From assembly GCA_944326225.1 (NCBI GenBank), contig CALVDI010000019.1, positions 1 to 40,727 of the forward strand: 40,727 nucleotides of DNA. The letters are read 5' to 3'. Source of the stretch: an uncultured Bacteroidales bacterium (lineage in GTDB: Bacteria > Bacteroidota > Bacteroidia > Bacteroidales > UBA932). The notes beneath the pieces were generated by a model. That model was not told the origin of the DNA. It searched no databases and was given only the letters and a program-made list of their open reading frames with translations. The translations under genes were made by a program, and so were the position numbers. Numbering within the stretch: position 1 is the first letter of the stretch; each line of letters starts with the position of its first letter. Below, one piece after another: positions 1 through 8,704 of this stretch.

Positions 1-11
1 TAAGCTGTTAA

Positions 12-1703
12 ATGAGTACTGTATTTCAGATCCTGACACTGCTCGGAGCACTGGGCATGTTCCTGTACGGAATGACCATGATGAGCGAGGGACTACAGAA
101 AGTCGCCGGAAGCCGTCTGCGTTCCATTCTCTCGGCCATGACCGCCAATTCATTCACCAGAATCCTGACAGGTACTCTTATAACGGCAATCATTCAGTCT
201 TCCAGCGCGACGACGGTGATGATCGTCAGTTTCGTCAATGCCGGACTTCTCAGCCTTACGCAGGCGGTAGGTGTCATCATGGGCGCCAATATAGGCACGA
301 CCGTCACATCGTGGCTCATATCTTTGCTCGGCTTCACAGCCGATATATCGACTCTCTCCATTCCCCTGATAGGCATAGGCTTTGCCTTCATGATGTTCAA
401 GTCGCAGAAGCGCAAGAATATCGGAGAGATGATCATCGGTTTCGCCATGCTCTTCCTCGGACTGAGTTTTCTCAAAGACTCTGTCCCTGACCTGAGCTCC
501 AATCCCGAGGCCATAGCGTTTATCCAGAAGTGGACAGACTGGGGATTTTTCTCCGTACTGATATTCGTGCTGGTCGGTACGGTCATGACTATTGTCCTGC
601 AGTCTTCCAGTGCCACCGTCGCATTGACCTTGGTTATGGCCAGCCAAGGCTGGATTCCGTTCGAGATGGCCGCCGCGATGGTGCTCGGCGAGAACATCGG
701 CACCACCATCACCGCCAACATAGCTGCTTCCGTCGGCAATATTTCCGCGAAGCGGGCGGCATTGGCCCATACGGTTTTCAACGTCTTCGGAGTCATCTGG
801 GTACTGGCGTTGTACAAGCCGTTCCTGTGGCTGGTATCCAAGATCGTCGTAGGTCTGGGCGGCGAGGACCCGTTTGTATCGTCCGCGTCGCTGCTCTATG
901 CCATATCCACTGTGCACACTTTGTTCAATGTGCTCAACACCTGTATTCTCGTATGGTTTACACCGCAGATAGTCAGGTTCGTCACATGGGCGCTCAAGGG
1001 ACACAAGGACGAGGAGGAGGTCTTCCGTCTCCGTTATATTCAGGGCGGTATGATGAGCACGGCCGAGCTTTCTCTGGAACAGGCCGAGCAGGAAGTCGTG
1101 CATTTCTCCGAGATAGTCAAGAAGCAGTACCGGTATGCCCGTCAGGCAGTCAACGAGTCCGATGATGAGAACCGCTTTGACGAGCTTTTTAAGAAACTGG
1201 AGCATTACGAGCAGATAACAGACCGGATAGAGTTCGAGATAGCCAAGTATCTCAGCAATATAAGAGAAAGTGACCTGAGTCAGGAGGGCACCAACAAGCT
1301 TCAGGCCATGTATAAGATTATCAGCGAACTGGAAAGTATGGGCGACTCCGGCTTCAATGTCGGCCGTATCCTGCAGCGCAAGAATCTTCACAGTCAGAAG
1401 TTCGATGAGACCACTGTGCGTAAGCTCAACCACATGCTGGATCTGGTGGATGTGGCCATAGACTGCATGATCGCCAATCTCAAGGAGGGATTCCATCATG
1501 TAATCAACATCTCCAATGCCCAGGACGCCGAGCATGACATCAACGAATACCGTGACAATCTGAAGGAGGAACATCTGCGCAATATCGAGTCCGAGGAGAG
1601 CAGCTATCTCCGTGGAGTCTACTACATGGACCTTGTATCTGAGTGTGAGAGGGTCGGGGACTTCATCATCAATGTCTCCGAGGCTCTCGTGGAGCTTAAT
1701 TGA
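12..1703 (+). CDS. Na+/phosphate symporter with C-terminal PhoU-like domain
   Basis: A 563-aa inner-membrane protein of the Na/Pi cotransporter (PNaS/NptA) family, expected to import inorganic phosphate with sodium. The family's internal duplication is visible: QSSSATT at residues 62-68 and QSSSAT at 197-202, each followed by a glycine-rich GANIGTT (91-97) or GENIGTT (226-232). About eight hydrophobic segments fill residues 1-330. From about 345 to the end the protein is charged and helical, as in PhoU-like domains, which probably gate or sense phosphate. An in-frame TAA immediately precedes the ATG, so the start cannot lie further upstream. The next gene begins 10 bp after the stop. Family assignment is firm; substrate is inferred from the family. 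Confidence 0.93.
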   Translation: MSTVFQILTLLGALGMFLYGMTMMSEGLQKVAGSRLRSILSAMTANSFTRILTGTLITAIIQSSSATTVMIVSFVNAGLLSLTQAVGVIMGANIGTTVTSWLISLLGFTADISTLSIPLIGIGFAFMMFKSQKRKNIGEMIIGFAMLFLGLSFLKDSVPDLSSNPEAIAFIQKWTDWGFFSVLIFVLVGTVMTIVLQSSSATVALTLVMASQGWIPFEMAAAMVLGENIGTTITANIAASVGNISAKRAALAHTVFNVFGVIWVLALYKPFLWLVSKIVVGLGGEDPFVSSASLLYAISTVHTLFNVLNTCILVWFTPQIVRFVTWALKGHKDEEEVFRLRYIQGGMMSTAELSLEQAEQEVVHFSEIVKKQYRYARQAVNESDDENRFDELFKKLEHYEQITDRIEFEIAKYLSNIRESDLSQEGTNKLQAMYKIISELESMGDSGFNVGRILQRKNLHSQKFDETTVRKLNHMLDLVDVAIDCMIANLKEGFHHVINISNAQDAEHDINEYRDNLKEEHLRNIESEESSYLRGVYYMDLVSECERVGDFIINVSEALVELN

Positions 1704-1713
1704 TTGCAATATC

Positions 1714-2178
1714 ATGATACGGCGTTACATCAACTCTGTCCTGAATATAGTCGCTGCGGTGGCGGTGCTTACAGCCTTCGCGCCCATGCTGTCATGGTCG
1801 CGGCTGGAGGGAGTGCCGGTGCCGAACCACTTCGACATCCACGGAGTGGTGGACGGAGTCGGAGACAGGGGCATCCTGCGGGTTGTCGCCCTTGTAGGAC
1901 TTGGAGTCTACATACTGACGCTTCTGGCCCAGATCTTCCCCAATATCGTCAACCTTCCCGTCCCTGCCCGGAAAGCTGGAATTGCAAATGACGCCAAGCG
2001 GGACCTGGCCGCGCAGCTGGGTCTGCTGTTGTCCCTGCTGTTCTCTTTCTGCGCCAACTCCACGCTCTCGGTGGCTGCAGGCAAGACGCAGACGCTGAAT
2101 ATGTGGTTCATCTGGGGGATGATAGCACTGGCTCTTGTTTGCATCGGTGCCGCCCTCTTCCGCATATACCGCCGATAA
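1714..2178 (+). CDS. DUF1648-like small membrane protein
   Basis: A 154-aa protein with about four hydrophobic segments. Near residues 35-50 it has a P-N-H-F-D-x-H-G-V-x-D-G pattern like the DUF1648 signature (P-x-H-x-x-x-x-G-x-x-D) found in SdpI-type immunity and other small membrane proteins. The reading frame is open further upstream to 1612, inside the transporter gene, but the ATG at 1714 gives a positively charged start (M-I-R-R-Y) leading into the first membrane helix and sits just after the transporter stop, so I use it. It is probably co-transcribed with the transporter. Its function is unknown; DUF1648 is a weak family match by eye. Confidence 0.72.
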   Translation: MIRRYINSVLNIVAAVAVLTAFAPMLSWSRLEGVPVPNHFDIHGVVDGVGDRGILRVVALVGLGVYILTLLAQIFPNIVNLPVPARKAGIANDAKRDLAAQLGLLLSLLFSFCANSTLSVAAGKTQTLNMWFIWGMIALALVCIGAALFRIYRR

Positions 2179-2189
2179 CAAAAAATCAC

Positions 2190-2197
2190 TACCTTTG
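2190..2197 (+). promoter_or_regulatory. Bacteroidota -7 promoter element upstream of tyrS
   Basis: TACCTTTG matches the Bacteroidota sigma-ABfr consensus TAnnTTTG exactly and lies 38 bp before the tyrS ATG. No clear TTTG lies at the -33 position, so strength is uncertain. Confidence 0.6.
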
Positions 2198-2235
2198 CGT
2201 GGATTTACCACAGCAAAGCAGTTATTTCTCATACG

Positions 2236-3525
2236 ATGAAGAATTTTATCGAAGACCTCAAATGGAGAGGCATGATCCAGGACATCATGCCGGGGACAGA
2301 AGAATTGTTGAACAAGGAACAGTGTACGGCATACGTGGGCATAGACCCGACGGCCGATTCACTTCATATAGGGCATCTGGTCAGTGTCATGATGCTCAAG
2401 CATTTTCAGGATGCGGGACACCGGCCTGTGTCGCTCATCGGCGGAGCCACCGGCATGATCGGCGACCCTTCGATGAAGTCCCAGGAGCGCAACCTGCTCG
2501 ACGAGGCAACCCTGCGTCACAACCAGGAGTGCATCAAGGCCCAGCTTTCCCAGTTCATCGATTTTGAGAGCAAGGCTCCCAACGCCGCCATACTGGTCAA
2601 CAACTACGACTGGATGAAGGACTATAAGTTCCTGGATTTCTCCCGCGATATCGGCAAGCTCATCACCGTCAACTATATGATGGCCAAGGATTCGGTCAAG
2701 AAGAGACTCAGCGGGGAGGGACGCGAGGGCATGTCCTTCACGGAGTTCACCTACCAGCTTCTTCAGGGCTACGACTTCCTGTATCTTTATCAGCACTACG
2801 GCTGCAGACTCCAGATGGGCGGCAGCGACCAGTGGGGCAACATCACCACCGGTACCGAGCTCATCCGCCGCAAGCTGGGCGGAGAGGCCTACGGACTGAC
2901 CTGGCCCCTGATGACCAAGTCCGACGGCGGCAAGTTCGGCAAGACCGAGAAGGGCAATATCTGGCTCTCCCCTGAATACACCACTCCTTACGCCTTCTAC
3001 CAGTTCTGGCTCAACGTCAGCGACGAGGACGCGGCCAGATACATCAAGATATTCACCACCCTCAGCCGCGAGGAGATTGAGGCCGCCGTGGCTGAGCACG
3101 CCAAGGCACCCCACCTGCGCGAGCTCCAGAAACTGCTCGCCCGTGAGATCACCGTCATGGTACACGGGCAGGATGAGTACAGCAAGGCCATGGACGCTTC
3201 CCAGATACTTTTCGGCAAGTCCACCTCGGAGACTCTCCGCTCGCTGGATGAAAGGACATTCCTGTCGGTCTTCGACGGTGTGCCCCAGTACAGTCTGAGC
3301 AAGGACGCGCTGCCTCAGAACGTCATAGACCTGCTGGCAGTGACCACCGACGTATTCCCCTCCAAGGGCGAGTGCCGCAAGATGATTCAGGGCGGCGGCC
3401 TGTCGCTCAACAAGGACCGCTGCGACTCGGCCGACCGCACCGTCAGCGCGGAGGACCTGATCGACGGCAAGTACATCCTCGCCCAGAAAGGCAAGAAGAA
3501 CTATTATATCCTCAAATTCGAATAG
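2236..3525 (+). CDS. tyrS: Tyrosyl-tRNA synthetase
   Basis: A 429-aa class I aminoacyl-tRNA synthetase that charges tRNA-Tyr. The HIGH motif is present exactly (residues 44-47), and the KMSKS loop appears as KFGKT at 233-237, the usual TyrRS variant. The GSDQWGN tyrosine/ATP-pocket signature is at about 196-202. The C-terminal 75 residues fit an S4 RNA-binding domain. Length matches bacterial TyrRS. It has its own -7 element at 2190-2197, and rbfA follows after 12 bp, so a tyrS-rbfA-permease transcript is likely. Confidence 0.97.
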   Translation: MKNFIEDLKWRGMIQDIMPGTEELLNKEQCTAYVGIDPTADSLHIGHLVSVMMLKHFQDAGHRPVSLIGGATGMIGDPSMKSQERNLLDEATLRHNQECIKAQLSQFIDFESKAPNAAILVNNYDWMKDYKFLDFSRDIGKLITVNYMMAKDSVKKRLSGEGREGMSFTEFTYQLLQGYDFLYLYQHYGCRLQMGGSDQWGNITTGTELIRRKLGGEAYGLTWPLMTKSDGGKFGKTEKGNIWLSPEYTTPYAFYQFWLNVSDEDAARYIKIFTTLSREEIEAAVAEHAKAPHLRELQKLLAREITVMVHGQDEYSKAMDASQILFGKSTSETLRSLDERTFLSVFDGVPQYSLSKDALPQNVIDLLAVTTDVFPSKGECRKMIQGGGLSLNKDRCDSADRTVSAEDLIDGKYILAQKGKKNYYILKFE

Positions 3526-3537
3526 GAGGCCGCAGAT

Positions 3538-3882
3538 ATGGAAGGAGAAAGTACCAGACAGCTCAAGGTGGCCAGGGAGATTCAGAGACATCTGGCCGAG
3601 ATTATCCGCTCCAAAGGCATGGCGGCCTTTGACGGTGCCCTCGTGTCAGTCAGTGGAGTGACCATCAGCCCGGACCTTGCTGTGGCCAAGGTCTACGTCA
3701 GCATATTCCCCTCGGCCAAGCAGGGGAAGGTGTTCGGGATGATTCAGGACTCGGTCAGGGCCTTGCGCGGAGAACTGGGCCGGCAGATGGCCAAGCAGCT
3801 GCGCATAGTGCCCGAGCTGGTCTTCTATCTGGATGACTCGCTGGATTACGTGGAGCACATAGACGAGCTTCTCGCCAAGTAG
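3538..3882 (+). CDS. rbfA: Ribosome-binding factor A
   Basis: A 114-aa protein of the RbfA family, which binds the 30S subunit and assists 16S rRNA 5'-end maturation. Family features are the N-terminal helix with R-Q-L-K-V-A-R-E-I, the central V-T-I-S-P-D-L-x-x-A-K-V-Y-V-S stretch at about residues 40-55, and the C-terminal L-x-F-x-x-D-x-S-x-x-Y-x-x-H-I-D-x-L-L end typical of RbfA. It lies 12 bp downstream of tyrS and 73 bp upstream of a LolC/E-type permease, an arrangement I recall as common in Bacteroidales. Confidence 0.95.
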   Translation: MEGESTRQLKVAREIQRHLAEIIRSKGMAAFDGALVSVSGVTISPDLAVAKVYVSIFPSAKQGKVFGMIQDSVRALRGELGRQMAKQLRIVPELVFYLDDSLDYVEHIDELLAK

Positions 3883-3955
3883 CTGGTCCCGCAGCCATCC
3901 TTTAGTCCATCCCGGCCGTCGCAGACCAAGCATCACACTCAGTCAGAAAGCCATT

Positions 3956-5167
3956 ATGCATCTGTCATACTTCATAGCCAGACGTTACCTCTTCGCCAAA
4001 AAGTCGCACAATGTCATCAATATCATCTCGCTTATAAGCGCGATAGGCATTGCGGTGGGCAGTTGCGCGCTGATCATAGTCCTCTCTATCTACAACGGAT
4101 TCGAGGAGGTGGTGCGGAGCATGTATGACAGAGCCATGCCAGATATCGCCGTGACCTCCGTTTCGTCCAAGTATTTCCGCACCGATACCCCGGCCTTCGA
4201 TGCTGTCCGCTCGATGCCGTCCGTGGCTCTTTATTCTGAAAGCATAGAGGAGACCGTGTTTCTGACCTATGACCGCGAGGAGGGTACGGCAGTGCTGAAG
4301 GGGGTGGAGCAGGCCTACACCGAGGATCCTGAACTGCAGTCCTGCATCGTGGACGGAGAGTTCACCCTCATGCACGGAGAGGTGGCCCAGGCTGTGACCG
4401 GCAGGGGCCTGGCCGTAGAGATGGGCATAAGACCGCGTTTCCTGGATCCGATAGAAGTGTACTTTCCGGCCAGGGACAGGGAGATATCCCTTGTCAATCC
4501 CGCCGCGTCGCTCAACAAAGAGACGTTTTATCCCATAGGGATGTTTTTCTCGGGCGGAGAGAGCTATGCCAATACGCTTTTCGTGCCGATAGAGCGGGCC
4601 AGGAGACTAGTAGGGGTGCCCGACAACGAGGCGGGTGTCGTGGAGCTGCGTCTTGTGCCGGGGGCGGATGTCCATGACGCGGTGCGTCAGGTCCGGGAGA
4701 CTCTCGGGCCGGAGTATGCGGTCAAGGACAAATATATGCAGAACGAGACCGTCTACCGCATGATGCGTATCGAAAAGGTGGTCATCTTCATGATACTGCT
4801 CTTTATCATCATCGTGGTCTCATGCAATGTATTCGGCTCCTTGACCATGCTCATCATCGAGAAGCGGGACGATATCGCCACGCTTCAGTATCTGGGTGCC
4901 AGGCCAGGGCTTATACGCCGTATCTTCTTTGACGAGGGCTGGATGATAGTGCTTTTGGGTGCCGTCGTCGGTCTGGCCGTCGGTATCATCCTCTGTCTCA
5001 TCCAGCAGCATGTCGGTGTCATCCGCATGCCCGGCAATTTCGTAGTGAAGTATTATCCTGTCGTCATCAAGCCTCTGGACATTCTGATTACCCTTGCCGG
5101 TATCGCCCTCATCGGCCTGTTCATCACTGCCCTCCCCACACGCCGCACCCTCTCCCGCATCCTCTGA
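3956..5167 (+). CDS. LolC/LolE-family lipoprotein-releasing ABC permease
   Basis: A 403-aa inner-membrane permease of the FtsX/LolCE/MacB superfamily. In the Lol system such proteins pair with an ATPase and detach lipoproteins from the inner membrane for delivery to the outer membrane. One hydrophobic helix lies near residues 20-48, then a periplasmic MacB-type core (about 50-268), then three helices (about 270-296, 325-350, 373-395). This four-helix layout and the N-terminal F-I-A-R-R-Y-L-F pattern define the family. No ATPase gene adjoins it. The protein could be LolC- or LolE-like, so I give no symbol. It matters here because the window encodes several outer-membrane lipoproteins. Confidence 0.88.
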   Translation: MHLSYFIARRYLFAKKSHNVINIISLISAIGIAVGSCALIIVLSIYNGFEEVVRSMYDRAMPDIAVTSVSSKYFRTDTPAFDAVRSMPSVALYSESIEETVFLTYDREEGTAVLKGVEQAYTEDPELQSCIVDGEFTLMHGEVAQAVTGRGLAVEMGIRPRFLDPIEVYFPARDREISLVNPAASLNKETFYPIGMFFSGGESYANTLFVPIERARRLVGVPDNEAGVVELRLVPGADVHDAVRQVRETLGPEYAVKDKYMQNETVYRMMRIEKVVIFMILLFIIIVVSCNVFGSLTMLIIEKRDDIATLQYLGARPGLIRRIFFDEGWMIVLLGAVVGLAVGIILCLIQQHVGVIRMPGNFVVKYYPVVIKPLDILITLAGIALIGLFITALPTRRTLSRIL

Positions 5168-5202
5168 CCTTCTTCAGGTAACAACACTTTCCCAATACGC
5201 AA

Positions 5203-5520
5203 TTACAGACCGAAATAGAGTGAGAGTACGCAGACTGCCAGCATTATGACAGCGGTAGAAACGAGCCGTATGACTTCGGCAGTGCTCTTCTTTTCCGAAC
5301 TGGAGCGGGGAGACAGCCACAATACAAGCGAGGTGACAGCGGCTATCAGCGCACAGGCGGCGCAGAACCAGCTTACGCCCCGGATATAGCCGGCCTGCAT
5401 ACCCATAGAGTCTCCCCAGACTGAGAAGATAAACAGGACCATGGCGACATCCCTCGTGGAGCAGGCGGTGACAGTCCTCCGCAGTTCTGTCCTGGTCATG
5501 TTGATGTGAACTTTATTCAT
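5203..5520 (-). CDS. Small hypothetical membrane protein
   Basis: A 105-aa protein with about three hydrophobic segments (roughly residues 24-36, 45-69 and 86-105) and a basic N-terminus. I recognise no family. It is convergent with the permease gene and has an exact -7 element (5550-5557) upstream. A second ATG at codon 8 could be the real start. The promoter and membrane pattern favour a real gene, but function is unknown. Confidence 0.6.
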   Translation of the reverse strand: MNKVHINMTRTELRRTVTACSTRDVAMVLFIFSVWGDSMGMQAGYIRGVSWFCAACALIAAVTSLVLWLSPRSSSEKKSTAEVIRLVSTAVIMLAVCVLSLYFGL

Positions 5521-5549
5521 GGCATTCAGTCTTTTAAGTATAATTTCTC

Positions 5550-5557
5550 CAAAGTTA
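5550..5557 (-). promoter_or_regulatory. Bacteroidota -7 element for the small membrane protein
   Basis: On the minus strand this reads TAACTTTG, an exact TAnnTTTG match, ending 29 bp before the ATG at 5520. No -33 TTTG at the right distance. Confidence 0.5.
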
Positions 5558-5598
5558 GCAAATTATTAATGAATGATTAAATGATTATCCGCAAAAAT

Positions 5599-5807
5599 AC
5601 TCCTTACAGCCTTCACGTTGCTTTTTAGTTGAGTTGCATACGCTTGAATATAAACACTTTATCTGTCAGCCGATATTTTAAGTGGGGCGGATTCCACTCA
5701 GAATGAGCCTTTTTGCCGTCACTTAACTTTTTACGCAAAATGCAATGCCCGGCCAATCAGGCAGTTGCAATACAACTAAAAAGCAACGTGAGGATGCCGG
5801 AAGGATA
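5599..5807. repeat. Small inverted-repeat element in the intergenic gap (MITE-like or structured RNA)
   Basis: CACGTTGCTTTTTAGTTG at 5614-5631 recurs as its exact reverse complement at 5773-5790 (18/18). Inward, after two mismatches, the match resumes with TTGCA. Outward, both arms carry a TCCTT block at slightly different spacing, so the arms extend to about 35-40 bp. The 141 bp between the 18-mers has no convincing ORF but includes a short hairpin (AGTGG/CCACT) near 5685. An 11-bp piece of the arm, CCTTCACGTTG, recurs at 5873-5883. No target-site duplication is evident. Confidence 0.55.
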
Positions 5808-6042
5808 GGACCTGAAGAATAGGGCAGAGAGATGGGTCGGGCGATCGTTCTTGGCTGCTGTGTGGGACTACTCCTTCACGTTGATTGCAGTTCTGACAAT
5901 AAGGGGCTTTTACAGACCGGGAAAAGGCCGAAAAGAAAAATTTTTGAAAATTTTTTGATTTTCATGCAACGAAATGCAACAAACCTGCATCTATGTAATA
6001 GGTTTAGGTTTTAGTACACAAGGAAGGGGTACCTGTTGTAGC

Positions 6043-6062
6043 AGAGGGGTGCCTCTTTTTTT
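6043..6062 (+). terminator. Short intrinsic-terminator-like hairpin, possible end of a small RNA
   Basis: AGAGG-GGTG-CCTCT (5-bp stem, tetraloop) is followed directly by a long T-run. No plus-strand protein gene ends nearby, so it may end a small transcript starting near 5960-5990. No consensus promoter was found for that transcript. Confidence 0.45.
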
Positions 6063-6428
6063 ATTTTGTCAGATCAGACTGATGCTGCATTTCTTGACCG
6101 CTAATTCCTGCCCGTTACTTCCGCTCACATTCTCAGCTGCCTTCCTAAGGAGATACGAATGATGCGGCAATGGTAAGCAGAGGAGCACCTCGTAAATGCA
6201 ATATACTGAATATGTGAAAGTTGTGATTTCGACGAGAGATTTTAGTCGCTATCCAAGGACGCGGCAGGAACATCGGTTTCCTGCAAATCATTGATTATAG
6301 GCTAGTTGCGCCATAGTGCTGCTCCCGTAGTTACCATTGTGCCCGTCATTTCAGGGAAGAGGCTGAGCTGACCGTCCGGAACGACACACGTTTTTGCAGG
6401 TGCGCCGGTATCTGTCGTAATAAATGTG

Positions 6429-6436
6429 TATATTTG
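6429..6436 (+). promoter_or_regulatory. Bacteroidota -7 element upstream of the aldolase
   Basis: TATATTTG, an exact TAnnTTTG match, ends 28 bp before the ATG at 6465. No TTTG is found at 19-21 bp upstream. Confidence 0.6.
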
Positions 6437-6464
6437 TAGCTAGAATTTAAAAACAATCCGAATA

Positions 6465-7121
6465 ATGAAATTCTTTCTCGACACAGCTAATCTGGACCAG
6501 ATCCGCGAGGCATACGCCATGGGCGTGCTCGACGGTGTCACTACCAACCCTTCCCTGATGGCCAAAGAGGGCATCAAAGGCAAGGAGAATCAGTACAAGC
6601 ACTATATCGACATCTGCAACATCGTAGGCGGAGATGTGAGTGCTGAGGTGATCGCCACCGACTATGAAGGCATGGTACGCGAGGGCGAGGAGCTTGCAGC
6701 CCTCAACGAGCACATCGTCATCAAGCTTCCCTGCACGGAGGCGGGCATCAAGGCCGTGAAGTATTTCGCCGGCAAGGGCATCAAGACCAACTGCACTCTC
6801 GTATTCTCTCTCGGTCAGGCTCTTCTGGCCGCCAAAGCAGGAGCTACATACGTATCGCCTTTCGTAGGCCGTCTGGACGATATCTCCGAGGACGGTGTCG
6901 GTCTCATCGAGGACATCGTGGAGATGTACAATTACTACGGTTTCGGCACCATGGTGCTTGCGGCCTCCATCCGTCACACCCGTCACATCATCGACTGCCT
7001 CAAGGCCGGTGCGGATGTGGCCACCTGTCCTCTTCCGGCCATCAAGGGTCTGCTCAAGCACCCTCTGACCGACTCAGGTCTGGCCAAGTTCCTCGAGGAC
7101 TACCACAAGGTCAACGGCTGA
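6465..7121 (+). CDS. fsa: Fructose-6-phosphate aldolase / transaldolase-like protein (FSA/TalC type)
   Basis: A 218-aa class I aldolase of the short transaldolase subfamily. Start (M-K-F-F-L-D-T-A-N), the T-T-N-P-S motif at 26-30, the Schiff-base lysine in I-K-L-P at K87, and the Y-V-S-P-F-V-G-R-L-D-D block are all family hallmarks. Members either cleave fructose 6-phosphate or act as transaldolase in the pentose phosphate pathway; sequence alone does not decide, although in many Bacteroidales this is annotated as the only transaldolase. It is a single-gene unit with its own -7 element and downstream hairpins. Confidence 0.93.
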   Translation: MKFFLDTANLDQIREAYAMGVLDGVTTNPSLMAKEGIKGKENQYKHYIDICNIVGGDVSAEVIATDYEGMVREGEELAALNEHIVIKLPCTEAGIKAVKYFAGKGIKTNCTLVFSLGQALLAAKAGATYVSPFVGRLDDISEDGVGLIEDIVEMYNYYGFGTMVLAASIRHTRHIIDCLKAGADVATCPLPAIKGLLKHPLTDSGLAKFLEDYHKVNG

Positions 7122-7198
7122 TGCCTTATCTGATTTTTGAACTGATGGTGCATCGTGGATGATGATGTTGTTGAGCATCAGTGAATAGCATTTCTACG

Positions 7199-7239
7199 CT
7201 GCACATTTGACCTGCTTTGAATGTGGCCAAATGTGCAGT
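7199..7239 (+). terminator. Hairpin downstream of the aldolase
   Basis: CTGCACATTTG (7199-7209) and its perfect reverse complement (7229-7239) form an 11-bp stem with an 19-nt loop 78 bp after the stop. The T-run is weak, so termination is likely but not certain. Confidence 0.5.
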
Positions 7240-7301
7240 ATGTTTTGTAAATCGTTGTTAATCAGGGAAGCTTTTTCAGCAACTGCACCATCGCAAAAAA
7301 T

Positions 7302-7343
7302 AAAAGCCGATCCGCACAAAAAGATTGCGGGCCGGCTTTTGTT
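7302..7343. terminator. Bidirectional intrinsic terminator
   Basis: AAAAGCCG (7302-7309) pairs with CGGCTTTT (7333-7340), with an inner CCGCA/TGCGG stem. The A-run on one side and T-run on the other suit termination from both strands. It separates the convergent aldolase and membrane-protein genes. Confidence 0.8.
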
Positions 7344-7358
7344 ATTGTACTTCAAGAC

Positions 7359-8051
7359 TTATTCCTGAGGCTGATTTTCAGGCTGTTGAGGCTGTGGCTG
7401 TGACTGAGACCCGGGCTCAGGTGCTGTGCCTGTATCTTCAGGGGCTCCCTGGCCGATCTGCTTCCATCCGCGCAGGATGGTGAAGAATACCACGAGGGTG
7501 ATGACGGCATCCAGGAAACCGCCGACGAACGGGATGATGCTTAAGACAGCACCAACCAGTATCCAGATGGTGGACTTGTACAGGATATCAGCTCCGTTTT
7601 TGGCACACGGGGTCATGTTTGCGGAGTCGCGGAGGGCCTTGAATCCAGACAGCAGCTTGACATATCCTATGATTACCAGCACAAGCCATGCGATGCCGCC
7701 TATGACGGGGATGAAGCGTACCACGACACCTATAATCAGGAGCATGTACGCGATGTAGATGTTCTTTGCGGCAGCGCGGTCAGCATCAGTAGGCTGGACA
7801 TCCACAAATTTCTTGATGTTGAGGAAGAACAGCACGTATCCGGCGATAACTGCTATCTGGCAGATGGTGTCCAGTACGCCGAAAGCTCCGGTCGGGCCTT
7901 CTTCGCCTGACATGGCGGCCATGAAACTTACAGGGTTGAGGATGCCGTCAATGGCTCCGAAGATTGCGCCCAGAATACCGGCGATAGTGTAGATCCAGAT
8001 GGACTTGATGATCATGTCCACGCTCTGTTCCCATAATTGTTTATTTACCAT
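7359..8051 (-). CDS. Multi-pass membrane protein with Pro/Gln-rich tail, function unknown
   Basis: A 230-aa protein from the ATG at 8051 (M-V-N-K-Q-L-W-E-Q-S). The frame opens 13 codons earlier, but that part overlaps the promoter region. About five hydrophobic segments cover residues 15-205. The last 25 or so residues are a hydrophilic tail rich in Pro, Gln and Glu, probably cytoplasmic and disordered. The glycine-rich helices resemble small DUF-type four/five-helix proteins, but I cannot name a family. It is transcribed divergently from the sigma-factor operon with only about 100 bp between starts, so the two may share control. Confidence 0.75.
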   Translation of the reverse strand: MVNKQLWEQSVDMIIKSIWIYTIAGILGAIFGAIDGILNPVSFMAAMSGEEGPTGAFGVLDTICQIAVIAGYVLFFLNIKKFVDVQPTDADRAAAKNIYIAYMLLIIGVVVRFIPVIGGIAWLVLVIIGYVKLLSGFKALRDSANMTPCAKNGADILYKSTIWILVGAVLSIIPFVGGFLDAVITLVVFFTILRGWKQIGQGAPEDTGTAPEPGSQSQPQPQQPENQPQE

Positions 8052-8087
8052 AAGTACACAAATTAGTAGGTTAACAAATAATACTCT

Positions 8088-8118
8088 CAAATTTACGATT
8101 TGCTTTTTTACTTTTCAA
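8088..8118 (-). promoter_or_regulatory. Promoter of the membrane-protein gene
   Basis: On the minus strand TTG (8116-8118) is followed after 20 bp by TAAATTTG (8088-8095), an exact -7 match. Its end is 36 bp before the ATG at 8051. Confidence 0.6.
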
Positions 8119-8129
8119 GTCGTAAGACG

Positions 8130-8137
8130 TATATTTG
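8130..8137 (+). promoter_or_regulatory. Bacteroidota -7 element of the ECF sigma operon
   Basis: TATATTTG, an exact TAnnTTTG match, ends 16 bp before the sigma-factor ATG, predicting a very short leader. Confidence 0.6.
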
Positions 8138-8153
8138 GTAAAAATGGCGGAAA

Positions 8154-8693
8154 ATGATGATACCGGAAACGATAGATGCTGCAAGGAACGGAGATGCCGG
8201 GGCATTTGCCCTGATAGTGGAACGGTACCGGCAGAGTGTGTTCCGCATCTGCGTCAGGATACTGGGGGACGGCGACGAGGCTGAGGATGCGGTGCAGGAG
8301 ACATTTGTCCGGGCATGGCAGTCGCTGCAGGGATATGATCCGCGCTACAGCATTGCCACATGGCTGAGGACCATTGCGTGCCGTCTGTGCTATGACGTGC
8401 TGCGCAGACGTACCAGACGGCGGCAATACGAGCAGGATGCCTGCCGGCAGGGGAGCGGGGACGGAAGCGGAGACCCGGAAAGTCTGCGGATGAGCCGGGA
8501 ACTGGAAAACCTGTTCCGCAAAGCCGCCTCGGGGCTGTCTCCGATGCAGAGGACGGTGTTTGTACTGGCTGAGATTGAGCAGCTTCCGTCTGACGAAGTA
8601 CACCGTATCACCGGATGGAGCGCGGTGCAGATAAAGAGCAACCTCTATATCGCCAGAAAGAAGGTACGCAAAGCTATTGAGAAAGAATTGTAA
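8154..8693 (+). CDS. ECF-type RNA polymerase sigma factor
   Basis: A 179-aa sigma-70 family protein of the extracytoplasmic-function class. Region 2 spans about residues 18-85 with G-D-G-D-E-A-E-D-A-V-Q-E-T-F-V-R-A-W and the following helix; region 4 spans about 120-172 with M-Q-R-T-V-F-V-L-A-E-I-E and a helix-turn-helix ending in K-S-N-L-Y-I-A-R-K-K-V-R-K. Regions 1 and 3 are absent, as expected for ECF factors. The next gene starts 11 bp downstream and probably encodes its inhibitor. An adjacent ATG three bases later is an equally possible start. Confidence 0.93.
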   Translation: MMIPETIDAARNGDAGAFALIVERYRQSVFRICVRILGDGDEAEDAVQETFVRAWQSLQGYDPRYSIATWLRTIACRLCYDVLRRRTRRRQYEQDACRQGSGDGSGDPESLRMSRELENLFRKAASGLSPMQRTVFVLAEIEQLPSDEVHRITGWSAVQIKSNLYIARKKVRKAIEKEL

Positions 8694-8704
8694 ACAAAAA
8701 GAAA

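Larger units (their letters stand above)
5808..6464. other. Gene-free intergenic stretch before the aldolase
   Basis: I see no credible coding region here; the short open frames (60-62 codons) show no signal peptide, domain or ribosome-friendly start. It contains a T-rich tract near 5940-5960, an isolated terminator-like hairpin at 6043-6062, and the aldolase -7 element at 6429-6436. The remainder, 6070-6420, shows nothing I can name. Confidence 0.5.

Noticed and set aside
150-1715. A 521-codon frame antisense to the Na/Pi symporter
   Set aside because: The sense strand encodes an intact, recognisable transporter; the antisense translation is low-complexity with no domain.
5634-5641. TTGCATAC near the 5.6-kb repeat, resembling the 18-mer at the recombinase
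   Set aside because: Only eight bases match; expected by chance in a 40-kb window.
5832-6162. Two overlapping 60-62-codon frames in the intergenic gap
   Set aside because: Cysteine-rich, no promoter, no hydrophobic pattern that would make sense, and they run through a terminator hairpin.
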